From Asterionellopsis glacialis (Eukaryota; Bacillariophyta; Plagiogrammaphyceae; Rhaphoneidales; Asterionellopsidaceae), in contig WKLE02003755.1 in the NCBI GenBank assembly GCA_014885115.2, forward strand, positions 1 through 13,405: 13,405 nt of DNA, in the 5' to 3' direction. Below, one piece after another: positions 1 to 9,135 of the stretch. The notes beneath the pieces are model-generated. The model worked only from the letters and a program-made list of their open reading frames with translations, ran no database searches and was not told the DNA's origin. Each line of letters starts with the position of its first letter. Within the stretch, counting starts at the first letter, position 1. Position numbers and translations under genes: made by a program.

Positions 1-2
1 CT

Positions 3-1604
3 TCCACAACAGCAACTACTACTACTACTACTACTTGGTTCCACAAATTATCACGGACGACAAAACAACTTCATCATCAAAATGGTGGTCGTCGTTCGTT
101 TGCAGTGTATACGATTGGTGATGGATGGACAGGTGCCATGGGGACGGGAACATTACGACCCTCGACACAGGCTATAGGACATGATGATGAGGAAGATCCG
201 GATGCACCTATTTTAATTCACAAGGACGATGGACAAGTGTCTCATGTTGCTGCAGGATGGGGCCATACAGCTGTCATTACAACGAAACACAAAAATGACA
301 CAACATCATCACAATTATTGGTTTGTGGTCGTCCTCATGATTTTCAAGCACTGTTACGATTAAAACGATTGCCAGACTTTGTCCGGTCCAATGCCTTGCA
401 ATATGCCTTGCAAAAACATAATATCGATCCCAATCTGACTCCAGAAGAACAAGAAGAAATACAAAATAATCCTGGTTTGGTGGGACAATTATTTGAATTT
501 TTAATGGGACCCGATGCGTCAGATACGACTGGTAAAACACAAGATGGAAGTGGTGGACGTTGGAGAGATGCACGGAAAAATTCCATCTTGACAACCTTGC
601 AACCCATGGAATTACCGGATGGGGATATACCCATGACAACCACCACAAATAATCATCATAATGTCTTGGATACAAGTGCTGGACTAACAGCTGTGATTGG
701 TCAAAAGAATGGTGGTACATTATATACCTTTGGTATCAATCATCAAGGACAATGTGGTGTAGGTAAATCAAGTAATAATGTATGGACACCTCAATGTGTT
801 ATGGGTCTAAGTACACAAGTACCCGAGGACGAAAAGGACTTTGCCACCATGGAACAAGAATATCCAATTGTCAGTGTCGCGTTAGGATTACAACATGGTG
901 TTGCCTTGGATTCAGAAGGACATGTGTATGCGTGGGGAAAAGCAGAACGTGGACAATTAGGACAGGGTACACAGGATAGTGCACAACGTTCCGATTATGC
1001 TATACGTATACGTGATTATCGATTACCCAGTATCGATGGACGTCGACGCATTATGAAAGATCCAACAGTTACACGTATTGCATCAGGTATGAACCATTCA
1101 GCTGTCTTGACGTCAGAGAATCAAGTCTTTGTATGGGGTAAAAACATTGCACCACCACCATCCAACTTACAACAGGAAGAAGACAATGCCAATAAGGTAG
1201 CTATCGATTCCAAATTTCCCACCATGATACATGGATTACCACCGTCGTTACAGGTAGTAGATGTAGCTTGCGGATCACACCATACAGCTGTACTAATGGA
1301 TGATGGGAGCGTCTTTGCAGTGGGTGTCACCACAGATACCAAGGTCCCTATATTTGAACCCATCGAACTTATACCCCCCGGTGTCATTGATATGCCATGT
1401 CGTCAATTTGCAGCACATTTCGATCGGACTATTATTGTGGGACGTGATGGGAAACAAGTCTTTATGATTCATTTATGGGAGGATGTGGAATTTCAAGAAA
1501 ATGCATTGTTTACACCACCATGGTTAGAGCATTTAATCAAAGATAATCAAACAGTACGTTCTGTCCATCGTGGATGGCTTCATACAGCCATATCTACTGA
1601 TTAA
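3..1604 (+). CDS. RCC1-repeat protein, 5' partial, probably mitochondrial
   Basis: This is a beta-propeller protein of the RCC1 family. The reading frame is open from the left edge with no in-frame ATG before GTG at 105, so the true start lies outside the window; GTG 105 encodes an internal Val. RCC1 signatures include GDGWTGAMGTG (from about 117), AAGWGHTAVIT (about 249), LYTFG with GQCGVG (720-765), LGLQHGVALD and VYAWG with GQLGQG (about 880-968), SGMNHSAVL with VFVWGK (about 1083-1142), and CGSHHTAVLMDDG (about 1269). A final GWLHTA half-blade at the C-terminus could close the ring. A non-repeat stretch at about 330-700 is inserted after the first blade. The segment ahead of the first blade has no Asp or Glu, several Lys/Arg, and ends RRSFA, which resembles a mitochondrial presequence. 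Mitochondrial relatives by family knowledge are plant RUG3 and animal RCC1L; orthology is not established. RCC1 repeats alone do not prove exchange-factor activity. Confidence 0.88.
   Translation, partial: STTATTTTTTTWFHKLSRTTKQLHHQNGGRRSFAVYTIGDGWTGAMGTGTLRPSTQAIGHDDEEDPDAPILIHKDDGQVSHVAAGWGHTAVITTKHKNDTTSSQLLVCGRPHDFQALLRLKRLPDFVRSNALQYALQKHNIDPNLTPEEQEEIQNNPGLVGQLFEFLMGPDASDTTGKTQDGSGGRWRDARKNSILTTLQPMELPDGDIPMTTTTNNHHNVLDTSAGLTAVIGQKNGGTLYTFGINHQGQCGVGKSSNNVWTPQCVMGLSTQVPEDEKDFATMEQEYPIVSVALGLQHGVALDSEGHVYAWGKAERGQLGQGTQDSAQRSDYAIRIRDYRLPSIDGRRRIMKDPTVTRIASGMNHSAVLTSENQVFVWGKNIAPPPSNLQQEEDNANKVAIDSKFPTMIHGLPPSLQVVDVACGSHHTAVLMDDGSVFAVGVTTDTKVPIFEPIELIPPGVIDMPCRQFAAHFDRTIIVGRDGKQVFMIHLWEDVEFQENALFTPPWLEHLIKDNQTVRSVHRGWLHTAISTD
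15..34 (+). repeat. (ACT)n run encoding poly-Thr in the RCC1-repeat protein
   Basis: Six complete ACT units plus a partial unit encode consecutive threonines near the start of the visible part of the RCC1-repeat gene. It is the same trinucleotide as the run inside the MCTP-like gene. Confidence 0.85.
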
Positions 1605-1636
1605 ACAACGAATGGATTCGATTGATTTATAGAGAG

Positions 1637-1642
1637 AATAAA
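1637..1642 (+). terminator. Candidate polyadenylation signal AATAAA of the RCC1-repeat gene
   Basis: A canonical AATAAA lies 33 bases after the stop codon of the RCC1-repeat gene. It sits in the 105-bp gap before the convergent C2 gene, so the two transcripts probably overlap at their 3' ends. Confidence 0.4.
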
Positions 1643-1709
1643 AACAGATACTATACAATTAAAAAGTATAAAACTCAAGAGAGGTGACCCATTAAAGTTT
1701 TCCCGTTCC

Positions 1710-4700
1710 TCATACTACTCGTTTATGAATCATATGACCCTCAAGCCGTTGTCCAGGAGCATTGATGAAAGTCAAGGAAGTACTAGCTTGGTAATGGGAA
1801 TGTTGTTGTTGGTCGTTCTTCTCATGTTGGTGATGATGATCATCATCATATGGCATTGCTGTAGATTCCGATAGTGGAACACTAGGGAACCTTGATGTAT
1901 CTAGTGTAGGGATGACAGCGCATTTGGTACCAAAACAGTGCTTTCTCATGGCATCTAATTTGTTGGATTCTTCTTTGACCATGCGTGCATATCTACCCCA
2001 TTCTTGAACTTTAGAACTTTGTAACAAGGATTCTTCTAAATCAAGAAGATGCTGTTTTGCAGCATTATGGGTGTTTTGGGTATTATTTTGGAATAATTGA
2101 AAATCATCATTAGCTACTAATTCATCCACTGTTCGATAATGGGGATGTACCCAAAAAATATCTACCAACTTCATCCATGGTCCCAATAGTACCCAAACCC
2201 ATATACGAAGAGACCAGAGGAGTATTGAATGTAAGGGTAATAGCAGATAAGCAGTACCTCCTACTAAACAATATATGGTGACTGTCGAGGATGCAGATGA
2301 TTTCCATAATACTATGTTACGTAATAGTCGAAGTTGAGTACAAACATCTTTGTTGTTGTGGAAAGAAAGCAAAACGGGACATGTGAGAGATAACGGAACC
2401 CCAAACTTGAACTCGGAGAGAGAAAGCTACTACACATCAGCAATTCATGATACTCACTGTGAAGTAAAGAATGAATTACAATCAGATTTGATCCCAAAAG
2501 TTTATGAAGAAGTGGAAAGCTTCCCACACCCGTACTATCTTTGGATGCTAACGATATACTTGATATATTGGAGGATGTATGAATTTGACTAGCCTTGGAT
2601 ATAACTGCTGCCAAATCAGTCACAAAGCGTTCGACCCTTTGAGCTCTAACGGTATTTAGCTTTTCCAAGATTTGTGCTTGTTCAATGCCATCGTATGGAT
2701 CAATATGAATTGGTCCATGTAAACTCCGCCCTAATATCATCACTTTGATTTGTTGATAAAAAGACTACCAAAGAACAATGAAGACGTTGGTTAACGACAA
2801 GTTTGTCAAATTAATTGAGATACTAGGATGCCTCACATACCTTTGATCTGAGCCACGGCTGCGGGTACATACTTTGATGGTAGTTGATACTGATCATAAT
2901 CCATGCAATGCTATAACAAAGAATGACGGGGATGAGTGATGGGTACTCAACAGAAAGGATTGTTGCCACAAAAAGCATGATTGAATGGATTGGAAACCAT
3001 AGTACCACAGTAGTGGTTCTTGATGATGACGAGGACCACCTCAATGGCATTCTCCATGGTAGGGTCACTGTAGTTTGACCACGCCATAGTAAGATTTGAC
3101 ACAAATAATCTATCAGGAGAAAGATATGTTTTTTGTATGTTACCAATTCATCAATATGAAGTTGAATCGAACTAAGTGTAGCCTTTTCCATATCAACCTT
3201 TCCATGACACAAATACTTTACGCATTTAAATGCTTTTTCATTCTCCGTATTGATAAGAAATCGAGGTGGTGGCTTTAGACGCATCTTCATAGCTAAACTT
3301 TCATTCTTCCACTCGATTCGAAGTCTCAACACAATTTTACCTCGATCCTTTATTTGGGGCGGAAGTGGAGCGAACAACATGGCATGAGGTTATAGGGGAT
3401 ATAGGAACACAAAGTCTTTCAAACAACAAGCTGTTTAGTACGTACATCCATTTTTTGAGGGTGATCATGCAATGCATAATGTAGAAGATACGTTGTATGA
3501 CTTTCAAAGTTGGCTGTATCTATAACAACCCTTCCGACAGAATCATGATCATCGAATGGTGCATTATCATAATCAAATACACCTAACATCAGCAACGATG
3601 ATGGATGAACAATATCAAACATAAAGGCACGGGTTGACCATGGCATCCATCTTGGTGAAAGCGTATCAAAAATGATATTTGTCCGCAATACGTTATCTTC
3701 AAATAATGCCATAATGAATGGATCTGTTTTTTCACCAATACCAAAATCTAAATTAGGTAAGTTGTCACACCGTATAACTTCCAAAAAAATAGTTCCTAAG
3801 GATGATGATGGCGACGAAGAATTTGCATTATTATGTTGCCCTGCCCTAATCCATTTTGTAGAAGGTTGAAGAGCTTCCTCGTCAATACGTTTCTCCGTCA
3901 TCCATGATGTGCTTTCTTCCCTCGTTGGGTCGGGATAAGGTTGAATTCGGTACAGAATGTCTTCATTATTCGATACCATTGCTAATTTTTTACGTCGTTG
4001 TTTTTTCTTTTGCTTTTTTTTTTGAACGTCACTACTTTCGACTAAAACATTCTTCTTTGCCTTGGTTCTTCGGTATGTAACTTGTTTAAAGTTAATATCT
4101 AATGCTACATCCGTCTTGTAACATGGTAATGGAGACATAGTACTTCGAAACTTACTAAAAAATGACTTTTTGTTCACGCTTTCTTGACTATTGGTAGTTG
4201 CATCATTGTTCATCAAAGCTGCTTGTTCCATGAACGACAAATCATCTGGTGAAGCCTCACGAAATCGTAATGCTAGTGTTCCTCTACAATTATCGTTGTT
4301 ATCCTCTTGGATTTTTGTTGTTTGGTCTCGTTTACCTTGTTGATGACACGGTTCTTCTTTTTCATCTTGATTGGAAATCTCTTTTTCTTTCTCTTTCTTT
4401 TTCTCGTTCTCTTTCTCTCTTTTTTTCTCTTTCTCTTTCTCTTTCTTTTTCTCTTGTTCTTGTATTTTGTTGCTGTGTGTACTGCTCATAACAATTGGGA
4501 ATTCCAAACGTTCACCACCAAGACCATTATCTTTTGTGGCATGTTTGTAAATCTCACCCACTGGTATAGTAACAGTCCCAATAATATGTTGTCGATTTGG
4601 ACCATGACAAACTTCGATAAAAATATTATCATTAGTATACTCATTTCCCTTGTCCTCATGAGTGCTACTATCATCATCATTGTTATACTTGTTATTTCGA

Positions 4701-5067
4701 TTACTAGAATCGTGTGTCTTTTTTTTCAAATATTCTGTTTTGGAAGGACTCTTCATGGTCAACCATGTTTCCTCTATACTATTACTAGAATCTGCTTCTG
4801 CTTCTTTGTTGTACTTTTGTTTTGGTGTTTGTAGTTTGGGTATAGTTAAAAGACACAGTGATTTTGTTAATACATTCCATATAGGATTCGTATCATTTCG
4901 TATAGTTTTAGTACGATGAATTTTGATCATGTTTGTGTTATTCGGATGAGTATGATGATTCTTCTTCATCCAAACAATACAATAGGGATCAATATTAGTC
5001 GTAGTAGTAGTAGTTCTTGTTGTTGTATTGTCAATAGGACGAGATGAAGATGATAATGACATCGCCT

Positions 5068-5104
<37 letters not shown>

Positions 5105-5344
5105 GACCATGCTCAGACCCGTAGCTGATACAATTTCCATAAGTATTCGGACATTACTTATTGTAACGGATCGATTTTGACAATCGTGGTCATTCTCATC
5201 TTCATTCTTGTCTTCATCATGGGAGGATGGTGAAAGTACAGCAAATTTATTGGTATCATCATCATCACGTTTCATCCAAGATGGAATCATTCCAAAACAA
5301 TTATAATCCTTCATGAATATCTTTTTTTCTTCAACAGATCGCAT
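1710..5344 (-). CDS. MCTP-like protein: two C2 domains plus C-terminal membrane hairpins, four exons
   Basis: The spliced model joins 5344-3446, 3347-2837, 2742-2458 and 2347-1710: 3333 nt, 1110 residues. An in-frame TGA directly precedes ATG 5344, although the ATG context is weak. C2A (about 66-362) is recognisable from NIDPY, TNPIWN, IIGTVTIPV and RGTLALRF but is interrupted by poly-Ser/poly-Thr, an Asn/Asp-rich stretch and a Lys/Glu-rich stretch; it lacks the loop-3 DxD. C2B (about 516-647) has D533, D541, D591, D593 and D599 in place for Ca2+, and its last strand (KIVLRLRIEW) comes from exon 2. Hydrophobic pairs follow at about 747-765 and 769-789, then about 918-936 and 938-957. The segment around LWKSSASSTVTIYCL and HPHYR resembles the end of MCTP proteins (PRT_C region). 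MCTPs are ER-anchored Ca2+/lipid-binding tethers, so ER-membrane contact-site work is inferred. The tail is His/Gln-rich and disordered. An extended-synaptotagmin-like protein is the main alternative; no SMP domain is seen. Confidence 0.78.
2348..2457 (-). other. Intron 3 of the MCTP-like gene (about 110 bp)
   Basis: The donor is ACA followed by GTGAGTATC, close to consensus. The acceptor is a pyrimidine-rich stretch ending CAACAAAG, with exon 4 starting at 2347. The junction is phase 1 and makes an Asn codon. Weaker in-frame donors lie further upstream (for example GTGTGG at 2529), so exon 3 might be shorter. The size fits the other two introns of the gene. Confidence 0.6.
2743..2836 (-). 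other. Intron 2 of the MCTP-like gene (about 94 bp)
   Basis: The chosen donor is GTGAGG at 2836 and the acceptor is TCAAAG, with exon 3 starting at 2742. This pair keeps the frame (phase 1 to phase 2). A stronger-looking donor, AAAG followed by GTATGT at 2840, lies four bases earlier but would break the frame with this acceptor. The exact donor is therefore uncertain by four bases. Confidence 0.6.
3348..3445 (-). other. Intron 1 of the MCTP-like gene (98 bp, phase 0)
   Basis: The donor is GTACGT after codon GAT, and the acceptor is AAATAAAG followed by GATCGAGG. Splicing joins QKMD to DRGKIVLRLRIEW, which restores the last strand of C2B. Without splicing, the frame stops at TGA eight codons later. 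Confidence 0.8.
4378..4455 (-). repeat. Polypurine tract encoding a Lys/Glu-rich helix inside C2A
   Basis: On the + strand, 78 bases are pyrimidine except for G4406, including an unbroken 49-base run at 4407-4455. On the coding strand these are AGA/AAG/GAG/AAA codons for about 26 alternating Lys and Glu residues (about 298-323). The protein segment looks like a single charged alpha helix. The DNA is a candidate for slippage or triplex formation. Confidence 0.85.
5068..5103 (-). repeat. (TAC)12 microsatellite encoding poly-Ser
   Basis: Twelve uninterrupted TAC units on the + strand read as twelve AGT serine codons in the MCTP-like gene (residues about 81-92). A shorter GTAGTAGTAGTAG run at 5001-5013 is its reverse complement and encodes part of a poly-Thr run. 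The two could pair across about 54 bases in DNA or mRNA. Confidence 0.9.
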
Positions 5345-5935
5345 TCAATTCAGAGTGTAGTCTTTGAGGACTTTGAAAGAATATAGAACACAATCAAACT
5401 TGCAAGTGTCATGTGATTTTTGAATTTTGATTTATTTCGAGAGAGACAGTCTTCTTTTATTATATATGTGTATCGATCGAAAAGAGAAGCATTCAAAATG
5501 GAGTGACAAGAAGTGACATCAAGACATGTTCTTTTTCCAGTAGTACTCCCGGTTGAGCTGTACCAGGTACTGTGAAATACAGCAATCTCTTGTCAGTGTG
5601 GTGGTGCGTTTGTTGACATCTTCACAGTCAGTATGTGTTTCACCACGGAAAAAATTATTCTGTTCCCATCCGAGTTGGTTCGCTTTTGATTTTTTCTGTG
5701 ATGGCATGCGGCTCAATGGATGACAATGTAGAAGAACAGACAGGTAGAAGTTTGCTTGTGAGCTGATGGGGCAAACACATTTCATATATTCAGACAGACA
5801 CTTGTATAGATAAAAACGATACACACATTTTATATAGAATTTTGTTTTCAGTAGAATAACTACTGGCTTCGAAAAGATGGTGAAAAAATTTGAATTTGTC
5901 CCATCCGCATTGGGTGAAAGCAATATTTAAAAATA

Positions 5936-5967
5936 TAACGCCAATAATATATATGGCGTAGGCGTTA
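5936..5967. repeat. Small AT-looped dyad TAACGCC / GGCGTTA
   Basis: TAACGCC at 5936-5942 pairs with GGCGTTA at 5961-5967. A second copy of the right half-site, GGCGTA, directly precedes it, and the loop is pure-AT-like (ATAATATATAT). It could be a regulatory dyad or chance; it lies about 600 bp from the MCTP-like start and 520 bp from the LRR start. Confidence 0.35.
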
Positions 5968-6105
5968 AAGTATTTCGTCGAATACATAAAAGAGGTTATT
6001 GAGCGGTTTCGTCTATCATCACGTATAATTAGTATTATCTACATGTGCATATGACATAATCTCGAAAAATCCACTGTAAGACACATAGAAAGCTGTTCAA
6101 AAAAA

Positions 6106-6198
6106 GAGAGCGGGTTCGGGAATGAAAATTGACAAAGCGGAATAACACGATCCATGCTAGCTTGAGGTGCATACATTCCGCTTTGAAAATCCGCTCTC
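6106..6198. repeat. Nested inverted repeat upstream of the LRR gene
   Basis: The inner arms CAAAGCGGAAT (6133-6143) and ATTCCGCTTTG (6175-6185) are perfect over 11 bp with a 31-base loop. The outer arms GAGAGCGG (6106-6113) and CCGCTCTC (6191-6198) are perfect over 8 bp. GCGG recurs in each arm, so it may be a duplicated half-site. It lies about 290 bp before the LRR start codon. Confidence 0.6.
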
Positions 6199-6486
6199 AA
6201 GCCTGCATGTCTCTACCGGTAGGAATTCCATAGCGTCCGGCATGCATGTCACCAATTTTTTGAGATCATCAGGGGCTCTGTACCGTATTCTAGTTAGTTA
6301 GTAAGCGTCTCCTTTCGCCTTGTTATATTAGTTCCTCTCACAAACACAGAAGAACACAAGGAGAGGCGTGAGTGTCACAAACATATCCCACATAGACATA
6401 TCTTAGGACACAGAGATACGCTCGTTGTTTCCTGTCTATCATTGATGTTCACACGCAAGTCAGAAGAATACTTGAAATTCTAAAAC

Positions 6487-9075
6487 ATGGCGAATCATCA
6501 GCAATATCAATATCCGCATGAAGACGACAATGGCGAAGAAGAAATAAGATTCAGCAATGGCGACCAACGAGATGCTACATCAAGATTTTTGTTTGGTGCA
6601 CATAATGATGATGATGATGATGCTAATATGGCAAGTGAGGACTATTCTCAAAGTGCAGGTACTATGGCAAACAGTGAAGGTCCAGACCCAGAAGAAGTAC
6701 GTCAAAGAGCTGCAAGAGCATTACAACTTGCAAATCTTGCTACATCTACTCATGCATCACCTACGTATGGTCGCAGTTCCAAACGAACACCCAAAGTTGG
6801 AAGTATAGGTTTAGGTATCAACGATAGTCCAGCAGGTGAATCATCGTTTCAATTTGGATTTAGTCATCGTACTAGTAGCCCAAAGAGATCACCGTCATCA
6901 CCCTCTTCACCCTCATCATCCACATCATCATCGTATGATCCCGTCCATTATGATGATTATTCATATCGACCAAACGATACGTATGCAATGCCAAGTTCAC
7001 GTATTGATCAAATGATAAATAAATTGCCCCGAAAAGAAAGATCAACCATAATATCGAATTACAAACAACCTCAGCATCCCTTTGAAGTGATTGACCAACA
7101 ATACGAAAGTAAAAAAACATCCAGAATGATTAATACAGCCAAAGAACGTTTTCTAGATATGTTTGGATGCGATAGTGATGTGAGAGATGAAGATAATCGG
7201 AATGGTACTACGAAATGGTTGAAGAGATCAATTGTCTTCATTTTTGTCATTGTTCTTTTAGCTATATTCATGCCTGTTTTTATTCCTGATGATAAACAGG
7301 AATCATCACAATCACCACCATCCTCCATGCCTGGTGGAGAAGGAGAAGGAAGCACTGTTGGTAGTAACGTGGGTGATGAACAAGACGAAGATCCAATGCA
7401 AATCGCCGAAACGATGGGACTATTGCGATCCATATTCGTTCGGCACTTTATAGCCGAAAAAGAAGTCTTTATGAATGACACACCCCAAAGAATGGCACTG
7501 AGTTGGTTGTCCAGTACTAATTTGGCAAATGAGGTAGCACAATCCAATTATCAGCATCAGTCGCATACTCCGAGTACTAATTGGGAACAAGATAAATTGT
7601 TACGTCCGTTAGTGGAACAATATTCATTAGCTGTATTGTTTTACACAATGACAGAATTAGAAGAGACACCTTGGGCAAATGAAGATGGATGGTTAGTGTC
7701 ATCGGCCACATCATCTTTAAATGTGAATGACCATTGTTATTACTTTGGTGTGAGTTGTACATCTTTGTATGAAAATGACAAACAACTTAGAAAGTTCAAT
7801 GTTGTATCCGGATTAAATCTGACAGAAAATGGGTTGCAAAATTATATACCCACCGAAATTGCCTTGTTACGGAATTTAGAAAGTATAGTTTTATCTTACA
7901 ATGCTTTATCAGGACAAATTCCTACTGAATTAGGTACATTAAGTAACTTGCAAGTATTGGATTTGGGATTCAATTATATGTATGGAGAAATTCCTGACGA
8001 GGTATTGGTACAATGGTCAAATCTCCAATACTTAGGATTGAATGATAATGATTTAACAGGGTCAATCCCAGAGACATTGGGAAGCAGCCTTACTAGCTTG
8101 GAATATTTGTATTTGGAAAATAATAATTTAACATGGACTATACCAGAATCTATTGGACAAATACCAAATTTGCAAGATGTACGACTGCATCTAAATCAAT
8201 TATCAGGACCATTTCCAAATGTATTGGCAACCATGAGCAATCTTGAATTATTATACGTGGATGATAATTATCTTACGGGTATGTTTTCATCTTTACCCGT
8301 CTCCTTATTTCAATCACACAAATTAAAGGTAAGAGAACTTTTGTTGACTTGAGAGTGTGGACTACTACTAGAGGACTACTTCCCCAGACGGTCTGTACCA
8401 GGGGTACTTTTTGCATTATGTTTTGTGTTTATTCCTATTGCAAAGTTTTGTAACCTCGCTCCACTGTCAACTTGCGTGCTGACCCATTTTGTGTTCGTCT
8501 TTCTTTGTGCAATTGCTCTGTACTTACTCAATTTTTTCCTGTGCATGGTGCAGGAAATAAGATTTGCAAATAACAAGCTATCAGGTAGTCTTCCCCTCTA
8601 CTTTTTCGCACTGCCCAATTTGGAATATCTACATTTATCTGAAAATACGTTTTCTGGATCCTTACCTGATTCATTGGGTGATGCGACATTGCTCAAACAA
8701 TTCACCGCACGGTTCAACGATCTAGTAGGTGCAGTACCGACAAGTATTGAAAAACTTGTCAATCTTGAATTTTTAGATTTAGGTGAAAATCAATTGACAG
8801 AAGTGTTACCAGCGGAAATGGGCAACCTTGTGAGTTTACAAGAATTGTATATGGAAAATAATCGATTGCAAAATGAAATTCCGTATGAAATGGGGAATTT
8901 ATCCAATTTAGAAATTCTGCAAATGCATTGGAATGCCTTTACAGGTCAAGTACCAGACGAGATTTGTAATTTAAGAGATGAGAATGGTGGAGTTTTGGAG
9001 ATGTTGACAGTCGATTGTGCTGGTGGCAAAGCAGCAGCATTAATTCAATGTCATTGTTGTACACGTTGCTATTAG
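6487..9075 (+). CDS. LRR receptor-like transmembrane protein, two exons
   Basis: Exons 6487-8328 and 8554-9075 give 787 residues. The start has a good context (AAACATGG). Residues 1-245 are acidic, Ser-rich and probably cytosolic and disordered, with a poly-Asp run near 41-45 and a Ser/Pro run near 133-148. A single span lies at about 247-267 (IVFIFVIVLLAIFMPVFI), with Lys/Arg before it and Asp-Asp after it, which predicts a type II anchor with the LRRs outside the cell. Next comes a plant-like N-cap (TPQRMALSWL, then YSLAVLFYTM, PWANEDGWL, CYYFGVSC). About 12 LRRs of 24 residues follow, of the form LxxLxLxxNxLxGxIPxxLGxLxN. The end is VDCAGG then CHCCTRC. No kinase domain is present. Diatoms carry many such proteins; ligand and partners are unknown. 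A role in cell-surface recognition is inferred. Confidence 0.92.
8329..8553 (+). other. Intron of the LRR gene (225 bp, phase 0)
   Basis: The donor is AAAG followed by GTAAGA. The acceptor is a T-rich stretch ending GGTGCAG, followed by GAAATAAGA. Splicing fuses the two halves of one LRR: LK from exon 1 with EIRFANNKLSGSLP from exon 2. This is strong support. Retention would end the protein at TGA 8350-8352 after seven extra residues. Confidence 0.93.
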
Positions 9076-9107
9076 GGACAAAAGAATAATAATCACAGTA
9101 TAATTAA

Positions 9108-9119
9108 TATACATGTATA
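9108..9119. repeat. 12-bp palindrome TATACATGTATA in the shared 3' region
   Basis: A perfect AT-rich palindrome lies in the 150-bp gap between the convergent LRR and DGAT2-family genes. It may be a 3'-end signal or simply a product of base composition. Confidence 0.35.
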
Positions 9120-9135
9120 CATTCAGAACAAAGGT

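Larger units (their letters stand above)
5345..6486. promoter_or_regulatory. Divergent intergenic region between the MCTP-like and LRR genes
   Basis: These 1142 bases separate the starts of two divergent genes and should hold both promoters and 5' UTRs. No convincing protein gene or tRNA is visible. Structure that can be seen: a small dyad at 5936-5967, a nested inverted repeat at 6106-6198, and CT-rich and CACA-rich sequence in the last 180 bases before the LRR start. No TATA box can be assigned with confidence. Confidence 0.5.

Noticed and set aside
277..720. Long open frames antisense to the RCC1-repeat gene
   Set aside because: The + strand frame carries clear RCC1 repeats; the antisense frames carry no domain and follow from codon bias.
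2838..2841. GTATGT donor at 2840 for intron 2 of the MCTP-like gene
   Set aside because: It is a better consensus than GTGAGG at 2836, but with the TCAAAG acceptor it breaks the reading frame, and the other AG sites tested nearby did not restore it.
4249..4919. Phe/Leu/Ser-rich, membrane-like open frames on the + strand
   Set aside because: They are antisense readings of the Lys/Glu-rich and Asn/Asp-rich inserts of the MCTP-like gene; TTT/CTT/TCT codons only mimic membrane segments.
5519..5987. Open frames on the - strand (134 and 65 residues) in the divergent intergenic region
   Set aside because: No recognisable domain, unusual residue mix rich in Tyr, Phe and Cys, no splice context, and located where the two promoters are expected.
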